Positions 1 through 9,419 of a stretch of DNA of 64,000 nt are shown piece after piece. The stretch lies in the NCBI GenBank assembly GCA_040507035.1, contig JBEVVR010000015.1, positions 62,001 through 126,000 on the forward strand. The letters are read 5' to 3'. Position numbers and translations under genes: made by a program. The notes beneath the pieces were generated by a model. The model had not been told where the DNA came from. It made no database searches and was given only the letters and a program-made list of their open reading frames with translations. This DNA comes from Thiodiazotropha sp040507035. Its GTDB lineage: Bacteria > Pseudomonadota > Gammaproteobacteria > Chromatiales > Chromatiaceae. The stretch's first letter is position 1. Each line of letters starts with the position of its first letter.

Positions 1-355
1 CACTGCAGACCAGCTGCGGGGCGTGTCTGCCGTCCACCCGGGCCAGACCGGGCATCTCGGGGAGTCCCTCCACTGCCCGCTGCATCGCCAACAGGCTCGC
101 CTGAAGGATATTGATACGATCGATCTCCTCCACTTCCGCTCTGCCCAGGCACCAGCTGTGGGCCTGCTCTTTTATCAGTTTGGAGAGGGCTTCACGGCGC
201 TTCTCACTCAACTTCTTGGAATCGGCAAGACCCTCTATAGGTCGTTGCGGATGGAGTATCACAGCAGCGGCGACAACAGGCCCCGCCAATGGACCCCTAC
301 CTACCTCATCAACACCAGCAACCAGGGTAAAACTTTTAGACATGGCTATACTCAT
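1..355 (-). CDS. rnhB: Ribonuclease HII, N-terminal part (gene runs off the left edge)
   Basis: Cleaves the RNA strand of RNA-DNA hybrids and removes single misinserted ribonucleotides in the cytoplasm. Translating the minus strand gives MSIAMSKSFTLVAGVDEVGR followed by GPLAGPV; the DEVGRG block is the metal-binding signature of RNase HII, and ADSKKLSEKRRE follows at the expected distance. About 118 residues are present and the C-terminal third lies outside the window. The ATG at 355 overlaps the lpxB stop as TGATG, which suggests translational coupling; an in-frame ATG at 343 is the alternative start. lpxB-rnhB is a familiar order in gammaproteobacteria. Confidence 0.93.
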   Translation of the reverse strand, partial: MSIAMSKSFTLVAGVDEVGRGPLAGPVVAAAVILHPQRPIEGLADSKKLSEKRREALSKLIKEQAHSWCLGRAEVEEIDRINILQASLLAMQRAVEGLPEMPGLARVDGRHAPQLVCS

Positions 356-1521
356 CAATCGCTATTCAACAGGTCCAAAACTGCATCGGCAGCTGTCACT
401 GCGGCGTTTTTACACAATCTCTCATGGGTTGCCAGATAGGCCTGTTTAATCTGTTCGCACTGAGTGGGATCTTCAAGAAAGGCCAGCAATGCCCTACCCA
501 TGGTGTCGGGTTTGCATGCCTCCTGGATGAACTCGGGGGCGTAAGGCCGATCTGAGAGGAGGTTGGCCAATGCCACATGGGGGGTTTTCAAAAGCTTAAA
601 GCGTCGAATCAGCCAAACCGTGATTGGAGATAGGCGGTAGGCCACCACCATGGGGCGTTTCAGGAGTAGGGTTTCAAGGGTAGCGGTACCGGAAGCCGTC
701 AACACCACATCCGCTGAGCTGATAGCCTCCCTCGATCTGCCTTCAACCAGTCTCACCTCTAGTTCGGGCGCAGTAGCTTCGATCTGCTCTTGAAACAACT
801 GCTTCAGCTGAGAGTTCACCATCGGCACAACAAATTGGAGATCCGGCTTGTGTTGCTGCAGCCAGCGTGCGGTCTGCAAAAAAACCGGGCCAAGCCTGCT
901 AACTTCACTGCCACGGCTACCGGGCAGCAGGGCGACAACGGGTCTGTCCACAACGAGGCCCAGTTCATTCCTGACCGCCATCGGATCGGCTGCTTGCAAC
1001 GGGATCTGGTCAGCGAGAGGATGCCCCACATAGACCGCAGGGACCTGATGACGGAGCAGGAAGTCGACCTCGAACTCGAACAGGCAGAGCATCAGATCAA
1101 CCGCCCGCCGAAGACCCTTGACCCGTCCCTGACGCCATGCCCAAACCGTGGGACTGACAAAATGCGCTGTCCTTATGCCCGCTGCTTTGAGTTTTGCCTC
1201 AAGTGCCAGATTGAAATCCGGCGCATCTATGCCCAATACCAAATCGGGAGGATCGGCAAGAAAATGCTCCACCAGCTCTCTACGTATCCGCATCAGTCCC
1301 GGCAGGTGGCGTATCACCTCGACCAATCCCATCACCGGATCCATCTTGGCAAGGGAGCGGCATCCCGCCGTCTCCATCAACGGCCCGGTCATGCCCTCGA
1401 ACTCAATATCCGCCTGCCGGTCACGTAACGCAACAATCAGTGCCGCCGCCAACTGATCTCCCGACACCTCATTGGCAACAAGGCCGATCCTCAAGGGTCT
1501 CTGTGGTGGCGACTTCTGCAT
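355..1521 (-). CDS. lpxB: Lipid-A-disaccharide synthase
   Basis: Joins UDP-2,3-diacylglucosamine to lipid X to form the tetraacyl disaccharide of lipid A, at the inner face of the cytoplasmic membrane (family GT19). The 388 residues are close to the usual length of about 380. The N-terminus RIGLVANEVSGDQLAAALI is the characteristic opening of LpxB, and the C-terminal half carries the GT-B donor site region (LLPGSRGSEVSRL, then SGTATLETLLLKRPMVVAYR). It sits 39 bases after lpxA and its stop overlaps rnhB, so it belongs to the lpx operon. No clear Shine-Dalgarno is visible, so coupling to lpxA translation is plausible. Confidence 0.97.
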   Translation of the reverse strand: MQKSPPQRPLRIGLVANEVSGDQLAAALIVALRDRQADIEFEGMTGPLMETAGCRSLAKMDPVMGLVEVIRHLPGLMRIRRELVEHFLADPPDLVLGIDAPDFNLALEAKLKAAGIRTAHFVSPTVWAWRQGRVKGLRRAVDLMLCLFEFEVDFLLRHQVPAVYVGHPLADQIPLQAADPMAVRNELGLVVDRPVVALLPGSRGSEVSRLGPVFLQTARWLQQHKPDLQFVVPMVNSQLKQLFQEQIEATAPELEVRLVEGRSREAISSADVVLTASGTATLETLLLKRPMVVAYRLSPITVWLIRRFKLLKTPHVALANLLSDRPYAPEFIQEACKPDTMGRALLAFLEDPTQCEQIKQAYLATHERLCKNAAVTAADAVLDLLNSD

Positions 1522-1560
1522 GGGCGGGGATTGTAATCAGTGGCTGCCAAGGGTGGATTC

Positions 1561-2355
1561 CTATCGCAAAATACCTCGGCCCTTTGTTTTCAGGAACTCC
1601 GATAGGGTCTCGAGCTCCGGGGTATCACTCAACATCGCATCGATAGCATCCCGCGCCTCTTGCAGGCGTTTGTTTGAATGATAGATCAGTTTATAGGCGC
1701 GCTTGATCTGTTGAATGGCCTCCTTGCTGAACCCGCGACGGCTCAATCCCTCACGGTTTATCCCATGGGGTTTGGCCGGTTGTCCGGAGGCCATGACGTA
1801 GGGTGGCAGGTCCATTCCAATAGCCGAGCCCATCCCGGAAAAGCTATGCGCGCCTACACGGCAGAATTGATGTACCTTGGTGAAACCGCCCAGAATGGCA
1901 TGTCGATCGATTCGCACATGCCCACCCAGTGATGCAGCGTTGGCCATGATGACATGGTCACCCAGGATACAATCGTGGGCTACGTGAATATAGGCCATCA
2001 GCAGATTGTCGTTGCCGATCCGCGTCACACCCTGGTCCTGCACTGTACCTCGATGAAGCGTAGCAAATTCCCGGATTACGTTGCGGTCACCAATCTCCAG
2101 CCTGGTCGGCTCGCCGGCGTACTTCATATCCTGCGGATCTTCGCCTATCGAGGCAAACTGGTAGATTCGGTTATCCCGGCCAATTTGTGTCGATCCCCTG
2201 ATCACGACGTGCGGGCCGATCACCGTGCCGGCGGCGATCTTGACACCATCGCCGATAATGGTGAAAGGACCGACGCTGACCCCTTCCTCGAGCTCGGCAC
2301 CTGAATCGATGACTGCGCGTGGATCGATCAGCTGCCTATCTCCCTTGCCGTGCAC
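1561..2355 (-). CDS. lpxA: UDP-N-acetylglucosamine O-acyltransferase
   Basis: First step of lipid A synthesis: moves a 3-hydroxyacyl chain from ACP to UDP-GlcNAc. The 264-residue protein is built of imperfect hexapeptide repeats of a left-handed beta-helix (for example VSVGPF, VKIAAG, TVIGPH) followed by a helical C-terminal tail. The catalytic histidine is expected in the block HVAHDCILGDH at residues 124-134 (about His127). The ATG at 2355 makes a 28-base overlap with fabZ; family members usually begin near the IDPRAVID segment at residue 10, so the first residues are slightly uncertain. The lpxD-fabZ-lpxA-lpxB order is conserved. Confidence 0.97.
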   Translation of the reverse strand: MHGKGDRQLIDPRAVIDSGAELEEGVSVGPFTIIGDGVKIAAGTVIGPHVVIRGSTQIGRDNRIYQFASIGEDPQDMKYAGEPTRLEIGDRNVIREFATLHRGTVQDQGVTRIGNDNLLMAYIHVAHDCILGDHVIMANAASLGGHVRIDRHAILGGFTKVHQFCRVGAHSFSGMGSAIGMDLPPYVMASGQPAKPHGINREGLSRRGFSKEAIQQIKRAYKLIYHSNKRLQEARDAIDAMLSDTPELETLSEFLKTKGRGILR

Positions 2356-2768
2356 ATGATCTCCGCAGTCGCTACGGTGCTATCCTCGACCATCGCGGAA
2401 CAGGTAAAAAAGCCTATACCCCGCTTCATCTTATTCTGTATGACTTCGATGATCAGCTGGTCACCCGGCTCAACCTGTTGCTTAAAACGTGCTTTATCGA
2501 TACCGACGAAGAGGTAGATTGTGGTCTCATTCACCGTTTCCGGATTGGACTCCATGGCCAACAAACCGGTGGCCTGGGCCATCGCTTCCACAATAAGTAC
2601 ACCCGGCATCACCGGCTGGATGGGGAAATGGCCGTTGAAAAAGGGTTCGTTGTAGGTGACATTTTTCAGCGCTAACAGGCGGTTGTCCTTCTCATACTCA
2701 AGAACTCGATCAATGAGAAGGAAGGGATAGCGGTGCGGAAGCAGACTCAGCACCTTGTTGATGTCCAT
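2328..2768 (-). CDS. fabZ: 3-hydroxyacyl-[acyl-carrier-protein] dehydratase
   Basis: Dehydrates 3-hydroxyacyl-ACP in fatty acid elongation, in competition with LpxA and LpxD for the same substrate pool. Hot-dog fold protein; MDINKVLSLLPHRYPFLLID is the usual N-terminus. The catalytic pair is visible as the His of FFNGHFP (residue 47) and the Glu of LIVEAMAQ (residue 61) counted from this ATG. A TTG three codons upstream (2777) is an alternative start with a better placed AGGAGG; I prefer the ATG because it matches family N-termini. It is 52 bases downstream of lpxD and overlaps lpxA. Confidence 0.96.
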   Translation of the reverse strand: MDINKVLSLLPHRYPFLLIDRVLEYEKDNRLLALKNVTYNEPFFNGHFPIQPVMPGVLIVEAMAQATGLLAMESNPETVNETTIYLFVGIDKARFKQQVEPGDQLIIEVIQNKMKRGIGFFTCSAMVEDSTVATAEIMCTAREIGS

Positions 2769-2820
2769 TGCGATCAAGCTCCCCTCCTGTCAGCAAACGG
2801 TACTTTCATCTCGACGCTCC

Positions 2821-3858
2821 TCAACGGGTCGGTTTAATAGTTTTTTTTAGTATTTTCATATCCTTAACCAATGATTCCAATTTTCTTAGCCGGGCCACCA
2901 TGCGTCTCCAGGCCGCATTCTCCATGGCGGGTAGATTACCGCTGTAATATCCCGCTTCGGTAAAGGATCGGGTAACCAGGGTAGCCGCAGAAAAGTGCAC
3001 ATTATCACCTATCGTCAGATGGCCCACCAGACCTGTCTGCCCCCCTATGGTGCAGTGATCTCCAATCTTGGTTGATCCAGCCACCGCCGAGCAGCCCGCC
3101 ATGGCCGTGTGCCGCCCTATCTCAACGTTGTGGGCTATCTGAATCAGGTTGTCGAGCTTGACCCCGTCCTGCAGGACCGTATCCTCCAAGGCACCCCGGT
3201 CGATGGTGGTGTTGGCACCGATCTCCACGTCGTTCCCAACACGCACCCTGCCCAATTGAGGCACCTTGATCCAGCGTCCGTCATGATTCGCCAGTCCAAA
3301 ACCATCAGCCCCCAACACAGCACCTGGATGGATCAGGCAACGCTGACCTAGCAGGGTGTCGCGACAGAGGGTCACATTGGCCAGCAAACGGGAATTGGCG
3401 CCGATCGAGCAATTCTCCTCAACCACACAACCGGGACCCAGATAGACACCCGATTCAATTCTGACTCCCTCTCCTATCACAGCACAGGGACCGATCCAGG
3501 CGCTTTCATCAATGCTGGAGGATTCACCCACTACCGCGGAGGGGTGGACACCTGGGCTAAAGGATCGACCCGGAAAAAGTTTGTCAGCAGCCCTCGCATA
3601 GGCAAGATAGGGATTGTCCGAAACCAGCGCAGCAACCGGGCAAGCAGCGGCATCCTTGTGATGGAGGATTACAGCGGATGCCCGGGTGGTCGGAAGATAG
3701 CGACGATAGGAGGAGTTACTGAGAAAACTCAACTCACCAGGCTGAGCAGACTGCAGTGTACCCACGCCGCTAATGATCGTCTCCGGGTCACCCAGCAGTT
3801 TAGCCCCGACAGCCTCGGCCAGGTCTCCAAGTCTGGTTCCGGATGATCGTGAAACCAC
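2821..3858 (-). CDS. lpxD: UDP-3-O-acylglucosamine N-acyltransferase
   Basis: Third step of lipid A synthesis, adding the amide-linked hydroxyacyl chain. The 345 residues show the LpxD layout: an N-terminal uridine-binding domain (about 1-100, ending in NPYLAYARAADKLFP), a long left-handed beta-helix of hexapeptide repeats, then a short helical tail. The catalytic His is expected in the LIQIAHNVEIGRHTAMAG region. The start is GTG at 3858, just after the skp stop (one base between), so translation is probably coupled to skp. No better in-frame start was found. Confidence 0.96.
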   Translation of the reverse strand: MVSRSSGTRLGDLAEAVGAKLLGDPETIISGVGTLQSAQPGELSFLSNSSYRRYLPTTRASAVILHHKDAAACPVAALVSDNPYLAYARAADKLFPGRSFSPGVHPSAVVGESSSIDESAWIGPCAVIGEGVRIESGVYLGPGCVVEENCSIGANSRLLANVTLCRDTLLGQRCLIHPGAVLGADGFGLANHDGRWIKVPQLGRVRVGNDVEIGANTTIDRGALEDTVLQDGVKLDNLIQIAHNVEIGRHTAMAGCSAVAGSTKIGDHCTIGGQTGLVGHLTIGDNVHFSAATLVTRSFTEAGYYSGNLPAMENAAWRRMVARLRKLESLVKDMKILKKTIKPTR

Positions 3859-3859
3859 C

Positions 3860-4375
3860 TTATTCCGCTTTTAGCTGCCGCAGTTTTTCCAACACCTTAT
3901 CGGAGATATCGATTTTATCGCTGAAATAGATGACGCCATCAGAGACGATAAGGTCTATTTTCTCACTCTTACCCACTTCCCGGATCACCTCACGCACTTG
4001 CTGACGGAGTTTCTTGAACTCCTCGTTCTGGCGCAGATTGAGATCCTCGCGAAACTCGGTCTGAGCGTTCTTCAACTTGCGGCTGCGGTTGAGAATATCC
4101 CGTTCCAGCCGTTTCACCTCCGATTCACTCATCACCGAGCCATCCCGCTGCAGCTTCTCTTCAAGCTGTTTCAGCTGCTTTTGCGAGGCAAGCAGATCCT
4201 TTTCCCGGCGGGAAAACTCGGTCTGCAGCCGCTCTCTGGCCTTTTTGAATTGTGGCGACTCCTCGAGGACTTTTTTCGAATTCACGTAGCCGATGCGATA
4301 CTCCTCGGCTCCAACACTACAGCTCAAAAACAAACCCAAGGCAAAAACAGGCAATATATGTCTTATCAAATTCAC
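3860..4375 (-). CDS. skp: Periplasmic chaperone Skp/OmpH
   Basis: Trimeric periplasmic chaperone that holds unfolded outer-membrane proteins before handover to the Bam complex. The 171 residues start with a Sec signal peptide (hydrophobic stretch about residues 8-20, probable cleavage near SVGA-EEY), followed by RIGYVNSKKVLEESPQFKKA and a long charged coiled-coil helix pair rich in Lys, Glu and Gln, ending in a small strand region (IDLIVSDGVIYFSDKIDIS). It lies directly after bamA (19 bases), the normal partner gene, and directly before lpxD. Confidence 0.95.
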   Translation of the reverse strand: MNLIRHILPVFALGLFLSCSVGAEEYRIGYVNSKKVLEESPQFKKARERLQTEFSRREKDLLASQKQLKQLEEKLQRDGSVMSESEVKRLERDILNRSRKLKNAQTEFREDLNLRQNEEFKKLRQQVREVIREVGKSEKIDLIVSDGVIYFSDKIDISDKVLEKLRQLKAE

Positions 4376-4394
4376 CCAATAACTCCCTAATTAA

Positions 4395-6686
4395 CTAGAA
4401 ACCACCACCAATTCTGAATTGAAGGTTCTTAATGTCATCACCCTCTTCCTCCTTGATTGGATAGCCCCAACTGAACGAGAGGGCACCCACGGGTGAAAAC
4501 CAGGATAACATCAGACCGGTGGAAGCCCTAAACTGGTCCCACTCGACCTCCTCACCAGCCTCCAGGTCGAAGACGTTTCCGACGTCGACGAAAAATCCGG
4601 CACGCACCGTATCCTTGAACTCATCACCAAAAGCAGGAAAGAGTAGTTCCATCTGACCAATGATACTAGCATTTGCTCCCAAGGCATCATCCTGGGAGTC
4701 TTGGGGACCCAGGGTATTCTCCTCAAAGCCTCTGACTGAGCCGATGCCGCCGGCAAAAAAGTTGCGGAAGAAAGGTAGTTCATCGTCTTCCCCATAGCCA
4801 TCGCCATAACCCAACTGGCCGTTCAATTTCAGGGTCAATGCGTTGGTGAGCTGAAAATAGTGGGCATTGGAGTACTTCACCCGATAGTACTGCAGATCAC
4901 TGCCGGGTATGTTGGCCTCGATGGAGAAGACCTGCCGGCCACCCCGGTTGGGGAATATGGCGCGGTCCCTGGTATCGTGGATCCAGCTGCCCACGAGCTC
5001 GAAATCGTCGAACTCGTCGCCATTGGTCTCGATGAACTCCGTAATCTCGTCAGATGGGGAGGAGCCCAGAAAAAAGCTCGTTTGTTCATAGGCCAGACTA
5101 AATCTGAGGCGGTCGTACTCGGTCAAGGGGATACCGAAATGGATGCCCAAGCGTCCCACATCCGTGGAGTAGCGGGAGATATTCAACTCTGAAAAGTCGG
5201 TTTCCCGGTAGCTCAACTCATAGCCCTGACTGACACCATCGATGGTGTAGTAGGGATTGGTATAGGAGAGGGAGAGCTTTTTGGTGGCCTCACTGGTATC
5301 GAAACCCGCACTGAAACGATTCCCGGTACCGAGAAAGTTGTTTTCGCTGATACTGGCGTTGAAGATGACACCCTGGGTCTGGGTAAAGCCGACACCGGCA
5401 CTGAATTGTCCTGAAGCGGCCTCCGTGACTGCGATGTTGACATCGACTTGATCGGTGGAACCGGGTACCGCCGGGGTCTCCATACTCACATCGCTGAAAT
5501 AGCCCAAACGCTGCAACCGCTCGCGGGAGAGCCGGGTCTTCTCGCCGGAAAACCAGGCAGACTCCATCTGACGTAACTCCCTGCGTAGCACCTCATCCCG
5601 AGTATTGGTATTGCCAGAGATGTTGATATAGCGCACATAGACCCGCTTACCCGGATCGACGAAGAAGGTGATAGCCACCTCACGCTTTTCACGATCGATA
5701 TCAGGAATTGTGTTGACGTTGGCAAATGCATAACCCACGTCGGAGTAGTGCCGGTTCAGCCGGTCCGCGCTGGCTGTCAGTTTTTTTCGCGAGAACACCG
5801 ATCCCCTTCTCAGGTGGATCAGGGGGAAGAGATCCTCAGGATCAAGCTCCAGCTCCCCTGCCAGCTTGATATCGCTCAGGGTGAAGACATCACCCTCATT
5901 GACCACCACGGTAATATAGATATCCCGCTTGTCTGGTGTGATGGATACTTGAGTGGATTCGATCTTGAAATCGATAAAACCCCGATCGAGGTAGAAAGAG
6001 CGCAGCGTCTCGAGATCACCCGAGAGGGCCTGTTTGGAGTATTTGTCGCGGCTGGAGAAGATGGCGTACCAGGATGGCACCCCGAGTTCGAACTCATCCA
6101 GCAGTTCATCATCCTCATAGGCCTGGTTGCCGATGATATTGATATGCTTGATTCTGGCGGTAAGACCTTCGGAGATCTCTATCCCCAAACCGACCCGGTT
6201 TCGCTCCAGCGGAGTCACCGTGGATTTGATTTTGATACCATATTTACCCCGGGCGAAGTACTGGCGATTGAGTTCCTGCTCGACCTTTTCAAGCAGCGCT
6301 CGTTTGAATACCCGGCCCTCGGCAAGACCAATATCCTTTAACCCCGCCATTAGCGGTTCTGTATCCAACTCCTTGTTTCCAGTAATATTAATTTCGGCTA
6401 TTGCGGGACGCTCACGAACGAAAACAATCAGGATATCGCCATCCCGTTCGAGCCGGATATCTTTGAAAAAGCCCGTTTTATAGAGTGTTCGAATAATCTG
6501 CGCGGTATTGCCTGCATCGACCTCGTCTCCGGTCTTGATCGGCAGATAATTGAATACTGTTCCGGCCGAAATCCGCTGTAATCCCTCGACCCGTATATCT
6601 TCCACCACGAAGGCGGCACTCTGCTGGGCAATTAACAGCCCGCCCATCAAAGTAAGGAGGGCTAGTATCCGGGAAAATAGAGGCAT
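4395..6686 (-). CDS. bamA: Outer membrane protein assembly factor BamA (Omp85)
   Basis: Central subunit of the Bam machine that inserts beta-barrel proteins into the outer membrane. The 763 residues comprise a signal peptide (about 1-25, ending QQSAAF), five POTRA domains (about 26-420) and a 16-strand barrel. The conserved L6-loop motif VRGF is seen in GGIGSVRGFEENTLGP near residue 650, and the chain ends in the outer-membrane C-terminal Phe (RIGGGF). The 164 bases between rseP and bamA may hold a separate promoter, but I could not identify one with confidence. Confidence 0.97.
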   Translation of the reverse strand: MPLFSRILALLTLMGGLLIAQQSAAFVVEDIRVEGLQRISAGTVFNYLPIKTGDEVDAGNTAQIIRTLYKTGFFKDIRLERDGDILIVFVRERPAIAEINITGNKELDTEPLMAGLKDIGLAEGRVFKRALLEKVEQELNRQYFARGKYGIKIKSTVTPLERNRVGLGIEISEGLTARIKHINIIGNQAYEDDELLDEFELGVPSWYAIFSSRDKYSKQALSGDLETLRSFYLDRGFIDFKIESTQVSITPDKRDIYITVVVNEGDVFTLSDIKLAGELELDPEDLFPLIHLRRGSVFSRKKLTASADRLNRHYSDVGYAFANVNTIPDIDREKREVAITFFVDPGKRVYVRYINISGNTNTRDEVLRRELRQMESAWFSGEKTRLSRERLQRLGYFSDVSMETPAVPGSTDQVDVNIAVTEAASGQFSAGVGFTQTQGVIFNASISENNFLGTGNRFSAGFDTSEATKKLSLSYTNPYYTIDGVSQGYELSYRETDFSELNISRYSTDVGRLGIHFGIPLTEYDRLRFSLAYEQTSFFLGSSPSDEITEFIETNGDEFDDFELVGSWIHDTRDRAIFPNRGGRQVFSIEANIPGSDLQYYRVKYSNAHYFQLTNALTLKLNGQLGYGDGYGEDDELPFFRNFFAGGIGSVRGFEENTLGPQDSQDDALGANASIIGQMELLFPAFGDEFKDTVRAGFFVDVGNVFDLEAGEEVEWDQFRASTGLMLSWFSPVGALSFSWGYPIKEEEGDDIKNLQFRIGGGF

Positions 6687-6850
6687 TATCTGTCGCTACA
6701 ACTCTGTCTTTAAAAATAATTCCGTTCCGGGCTCTCTATGCAGAGAACGATTTCGGTTTCGAAACAGCGCGTTAGTATAAGTGATTAGATCAGGATACCG
6801 ATAGCCCTTTATCCCATCCAGGGCCTGCGACCCAGACACATCAGTCACCG

Positions 6851-8212
6851 CTAGCCGAGAAATCGGTTAATGTCGACATAGAAGGCAAGCGTCATGATCG
6901 CCAGCAGGATTAACAGCCCGATTTTTTGACCCTGCTCCATGACACGATCCGATAGAGGACTGCCCTTCAGCCCTTCGATTAGAAAGAAAAACAGGTGGCC
7001 CCCATCCAATACAGGAATCGGTAGCAGGTTCAACACACCCAGACTGATACTCACCACTGCAAGAAATTTAAGAAAATAGCTGACGCCATGGCTTGCCGAT
7101 TTACCAGCCGTATCGGCAATCGAGATCGGGCCGCTCAGATTTTTCACCGAAACCTCGCCGATGATCATCTTGCCCAGCATCCTCAACATCAACAGGGAGA
7201 GATCCCAAGTCTTTTTGAGCGATTGACCAACCGCCTCGATAGGTCCGTATTTAACCACGGCCCGATACTCATCCATCAGGTTATCGGGGACCTTGACACT
7301 GGCACCGATGCGTCCATGGCTCTTTCCATTCTCCTCGACCACACCAGGTGTGACGACCATCAATATATAGTTGCCGTTGCGATCGATCTCCAAATCCAGG
7401 GCCTGACCTGGACGCTCGCGGACATAATCGACCCAATCACCCCAGTCTTCCACTTCGATACCATCGACGCTAACAATGCGATCTCCGGGCAAAATGCCAG
7501 CTTCCGCTGCCGGCTCTCCCGCCAGCACCTCCGCAATCACAGGCGGAAGCGCGGGACGATCGGGAGAGAGACCGAGGTTCTGCAGCAGCATCCCATCCTC
7601 AGCCATTTGGGAGAGCCCCTGGCTCGGCAGCTGGTAGGTCTGCTCATTTCCAATTTGATTGCGTACGCGAACAGAGAGCGTGCTGTGGTCAAGCGCCTCG
7701 GAGAGCATGCTATAGACTACGCTCTCCCAGGTCGGGGTAGGCTTGTCCGCGACCGCAAGGATCTCATCACCATGCTCAAAACCCACCTCTAGCGCAATGG
7801 ACCCGCTCTTCACCTCACCAACGATCGGTTTCAGGCCGGTATCGCCGGTAACGAAGATGAGCCAGAACGCGAGGATGGCAAAGAAGAAATTAAACAGTGG
7901 CCCAGCAACTACAATTGCACTGCGGATGCGCAGCGACTGGCGATTGAATGCCCGATGCTGCTCTGCCTCATCCACCGGTGCTTCTCGCTCGTCCAACATC
8001 TTCACATAACCACCCAGGGGGATGGCGGCAATCACATATTCAGTACCGTCCGCACCAGTACGCCGCCATAGTGCACGACCAAATCCGATGGAAAATCGCA
8101 GCACCTTGACTCCCAGTTTACGCGCTACCCAGAAGTGGCCAAACTCGTGCACCGCAATCAGGATTGCCAGGGCGAAGATAAAGGAGACGATGGTAAAAAG
8201 TAGTGAATTCAT
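6851..8212 (-). CDS. rseP: Site-2 intramembrane zinc protease RseP
   Basis: Performs the second cut of anti-sigma factors (RseA-type) in the sigma-E envelope-stress pathway and clears leftover signal peptides. The zinc motif HEFGH is at residues 22-26 in the first transmembrane segment; the second active-site motif LPIPVLDGGHL lies near residue 400 in a late transmembrane helix. Two periplasmic PDZ domains occupy the middle (the second around AEAGILPGDRIVSVDG). The length of 453 matches the family (about 450). It sits between dxr (10 bases upstream) and bamA, as in most gammaproteobacteria. Confidence 0.96.
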   Translation of the reverse strand: MNSLLFTIVSFIFALAILIAVHEFGHFWVARKLGVKVLRFSIGFGRALWRRTGADGTEYVIAAIPLGGYVKMLDEREAPVDEAEQHRAFNRQSLRIRSAIVVAGPLFNFFFAILAFWLIFVTGDTGLKPIVGEVKSGSIALEVGFEHGDEILAVADKPTPTWESVVYSMLSEALDHSTLSVRVRNQIGNEQTYQLPSQGLSQMAEDGMLLQNLGLSPDRPALPPVIAEVLAGEPAAEAGILPGDRIVSVDGIEVEDWGDWVDYVRERPGQALDLEIDRNGNYILMVVTPGVVEENGKSHGRIGASVKVPDNLMDEYRAVVKYGPIEAVGQSLKKTWDLSLLMLRMLGKMIIGEVSVKNLSGPISIADTAGKSASHGVSYFLKFLAVVSISLGVLNLLPIPVLDGGHLFFFLIEGLKGSPLSDRVMEQGQKIGLLILLAIMTLAFYVDINRFLG

Positions 8213-8222
8213 AGGTAAACTA

Positions 8223-9419
8223 TCAGCCTATTCCGCTGCTTAAGACCCTATTTTGCACGACTTGTTCCGCAATCAACCGGCCTTCACCATCGATTGCGAG
8301 CAGGGATTCGAGATCCTCGATGCTCTGCACCGGTATCCTCTGCAGGGTCTCATCCACCACCCTGGCAATCTCGGTAAACGCCAGTCGTTGCGAAAGAAAC
8401 GCATCCACTGCCACCTCATTGGCGGCGTTGAGTACCACACTCGCGGTGCCCCCAGCATTAATCGCTTGGTAGGCAAGTTCAAGGCAGGGGTAGCGGCGCA
8501 GGTCTGGTTGTTCAAAATCGAGTTGTGCGACCTCGAACAGATTGAGGCTATCGACTCCCGAGTTGATACGCTGCGGCCATGCCAGTGCGTGGGCAATCGG
8601 AGTGCGCATATCCGGGTTGCCAAGCTGGGCCAATACCGAACCATCAACATACTCCACCATGGAGTGAATGATACTTTGTGGATGGAGTACCACCTGAATT
8701 TCTTTGGCCTTGGCACTAAACAACCAATGCGCCTCAATGACTTCCAAGCCTTTATTCATCATGGTGGCTGAATCAACCGAGATCTTGCGCCCCATCTCCC
8801 AGTTTGGGTGGGCACAAGCCTGGGATGGAGTAACGGCTGCCAACTGCTCGAGGGGGGTGTTGAGGAAGGGACCGCCTGAGGCCGTTAGTAGAATGCGCTT
8901 GACCCCACCGGAGATCAGGTCACCATCCTTGCCCTGTGGTAGGCATTGAAACACCGCATTGTGTTCACTGTCGATGGGCAGGATCTCCGCACCATGGGCA
9001 GCTACTTCATTCATAAACAGACTGCCGGCAACCACCAGGGCCTCTTTGTTCGCCAACAACAGGCGTTTTCCCGCCCGAACCGCTGCCAATGCCGGTAACA
9101 GACCGGCGGCGCCGACAATGGCCGCCATCACGATCTGCGCATCGGGCATGGAGGCAGCGATCTCCAAGCCCCGCAAGCCGGATAGTACCTCGGTGGGAAT
9201 GCCTTTGCTGTTTAAACCTTTGGCCAACCGATTGGCAGCATCGCTATCGGCCATTACCGCAATATCAGGGCGGAATCGCTCACATTGAAGCAGCATACCC
9301 TGCACATCGCGGTTTGCGGTCAGGGCGACGACACGATACTTGTCTCTATGCCTGGCCAGTACATCCAGCGTACTAACGCCGATGGAGCCGGTGGATCCAA
9401 GCACGGATATACCCTTCAT
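8223..9419 (-). CDS. dxr: 1-deoxy-D-xylulose 5-phosphate reductoisomerase
   Basis: Second enzyme of the non-mevalonate (MEP) isoprenoid pathway; converts DXP to MEP with NADPH and a divalent metal. The 398 residues begin with the NADPH-binding GSTGSIGVSTLDVL; the metal/substrate region appears as LPIDSEHNAVFQCLPQG and the flexible-loop region as HPNWEMGRKISVDSATMMNK. The start codon overlaps the cdsA stop by four bases (ATGA), so the two are translationally coupled. Confidence 0.97.
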   Translation of the reverse strand: MKGISVLGSTGSIGVSTLDVLARHRDKYRVVALTANRDVQGMLLQCERFRPDIAVMADSDAANRLAKGLNSKGIPTEVLSGLRGLEIAASMPDAQIVMAAIVGAAGLLPALAAVRAGKRLLLANKEALVVAGSLFMNEVAAHGAEILPIDSEHNAVFQCLPQGKDGDLISGGVKRILLTASGGPFLNTPLEQLAAVTPSQACAHPNWEMGRKISVDSATMMNKGLEVIEAHWLFSAKAKEIQVVLHPQSIIHSMVEYVDGSVLAQLGNPDMRTPIAHALAWPQRINSGVDSLNLFEVAQLDFEQPDLRRYPCLELAYQAINAGGTASVVLNAANEVAVDAFLSQRLAFTEIARVVDETLQRIPVQSIEDLESLLAIDGEGRLIAEQVVQNRVLSSGIG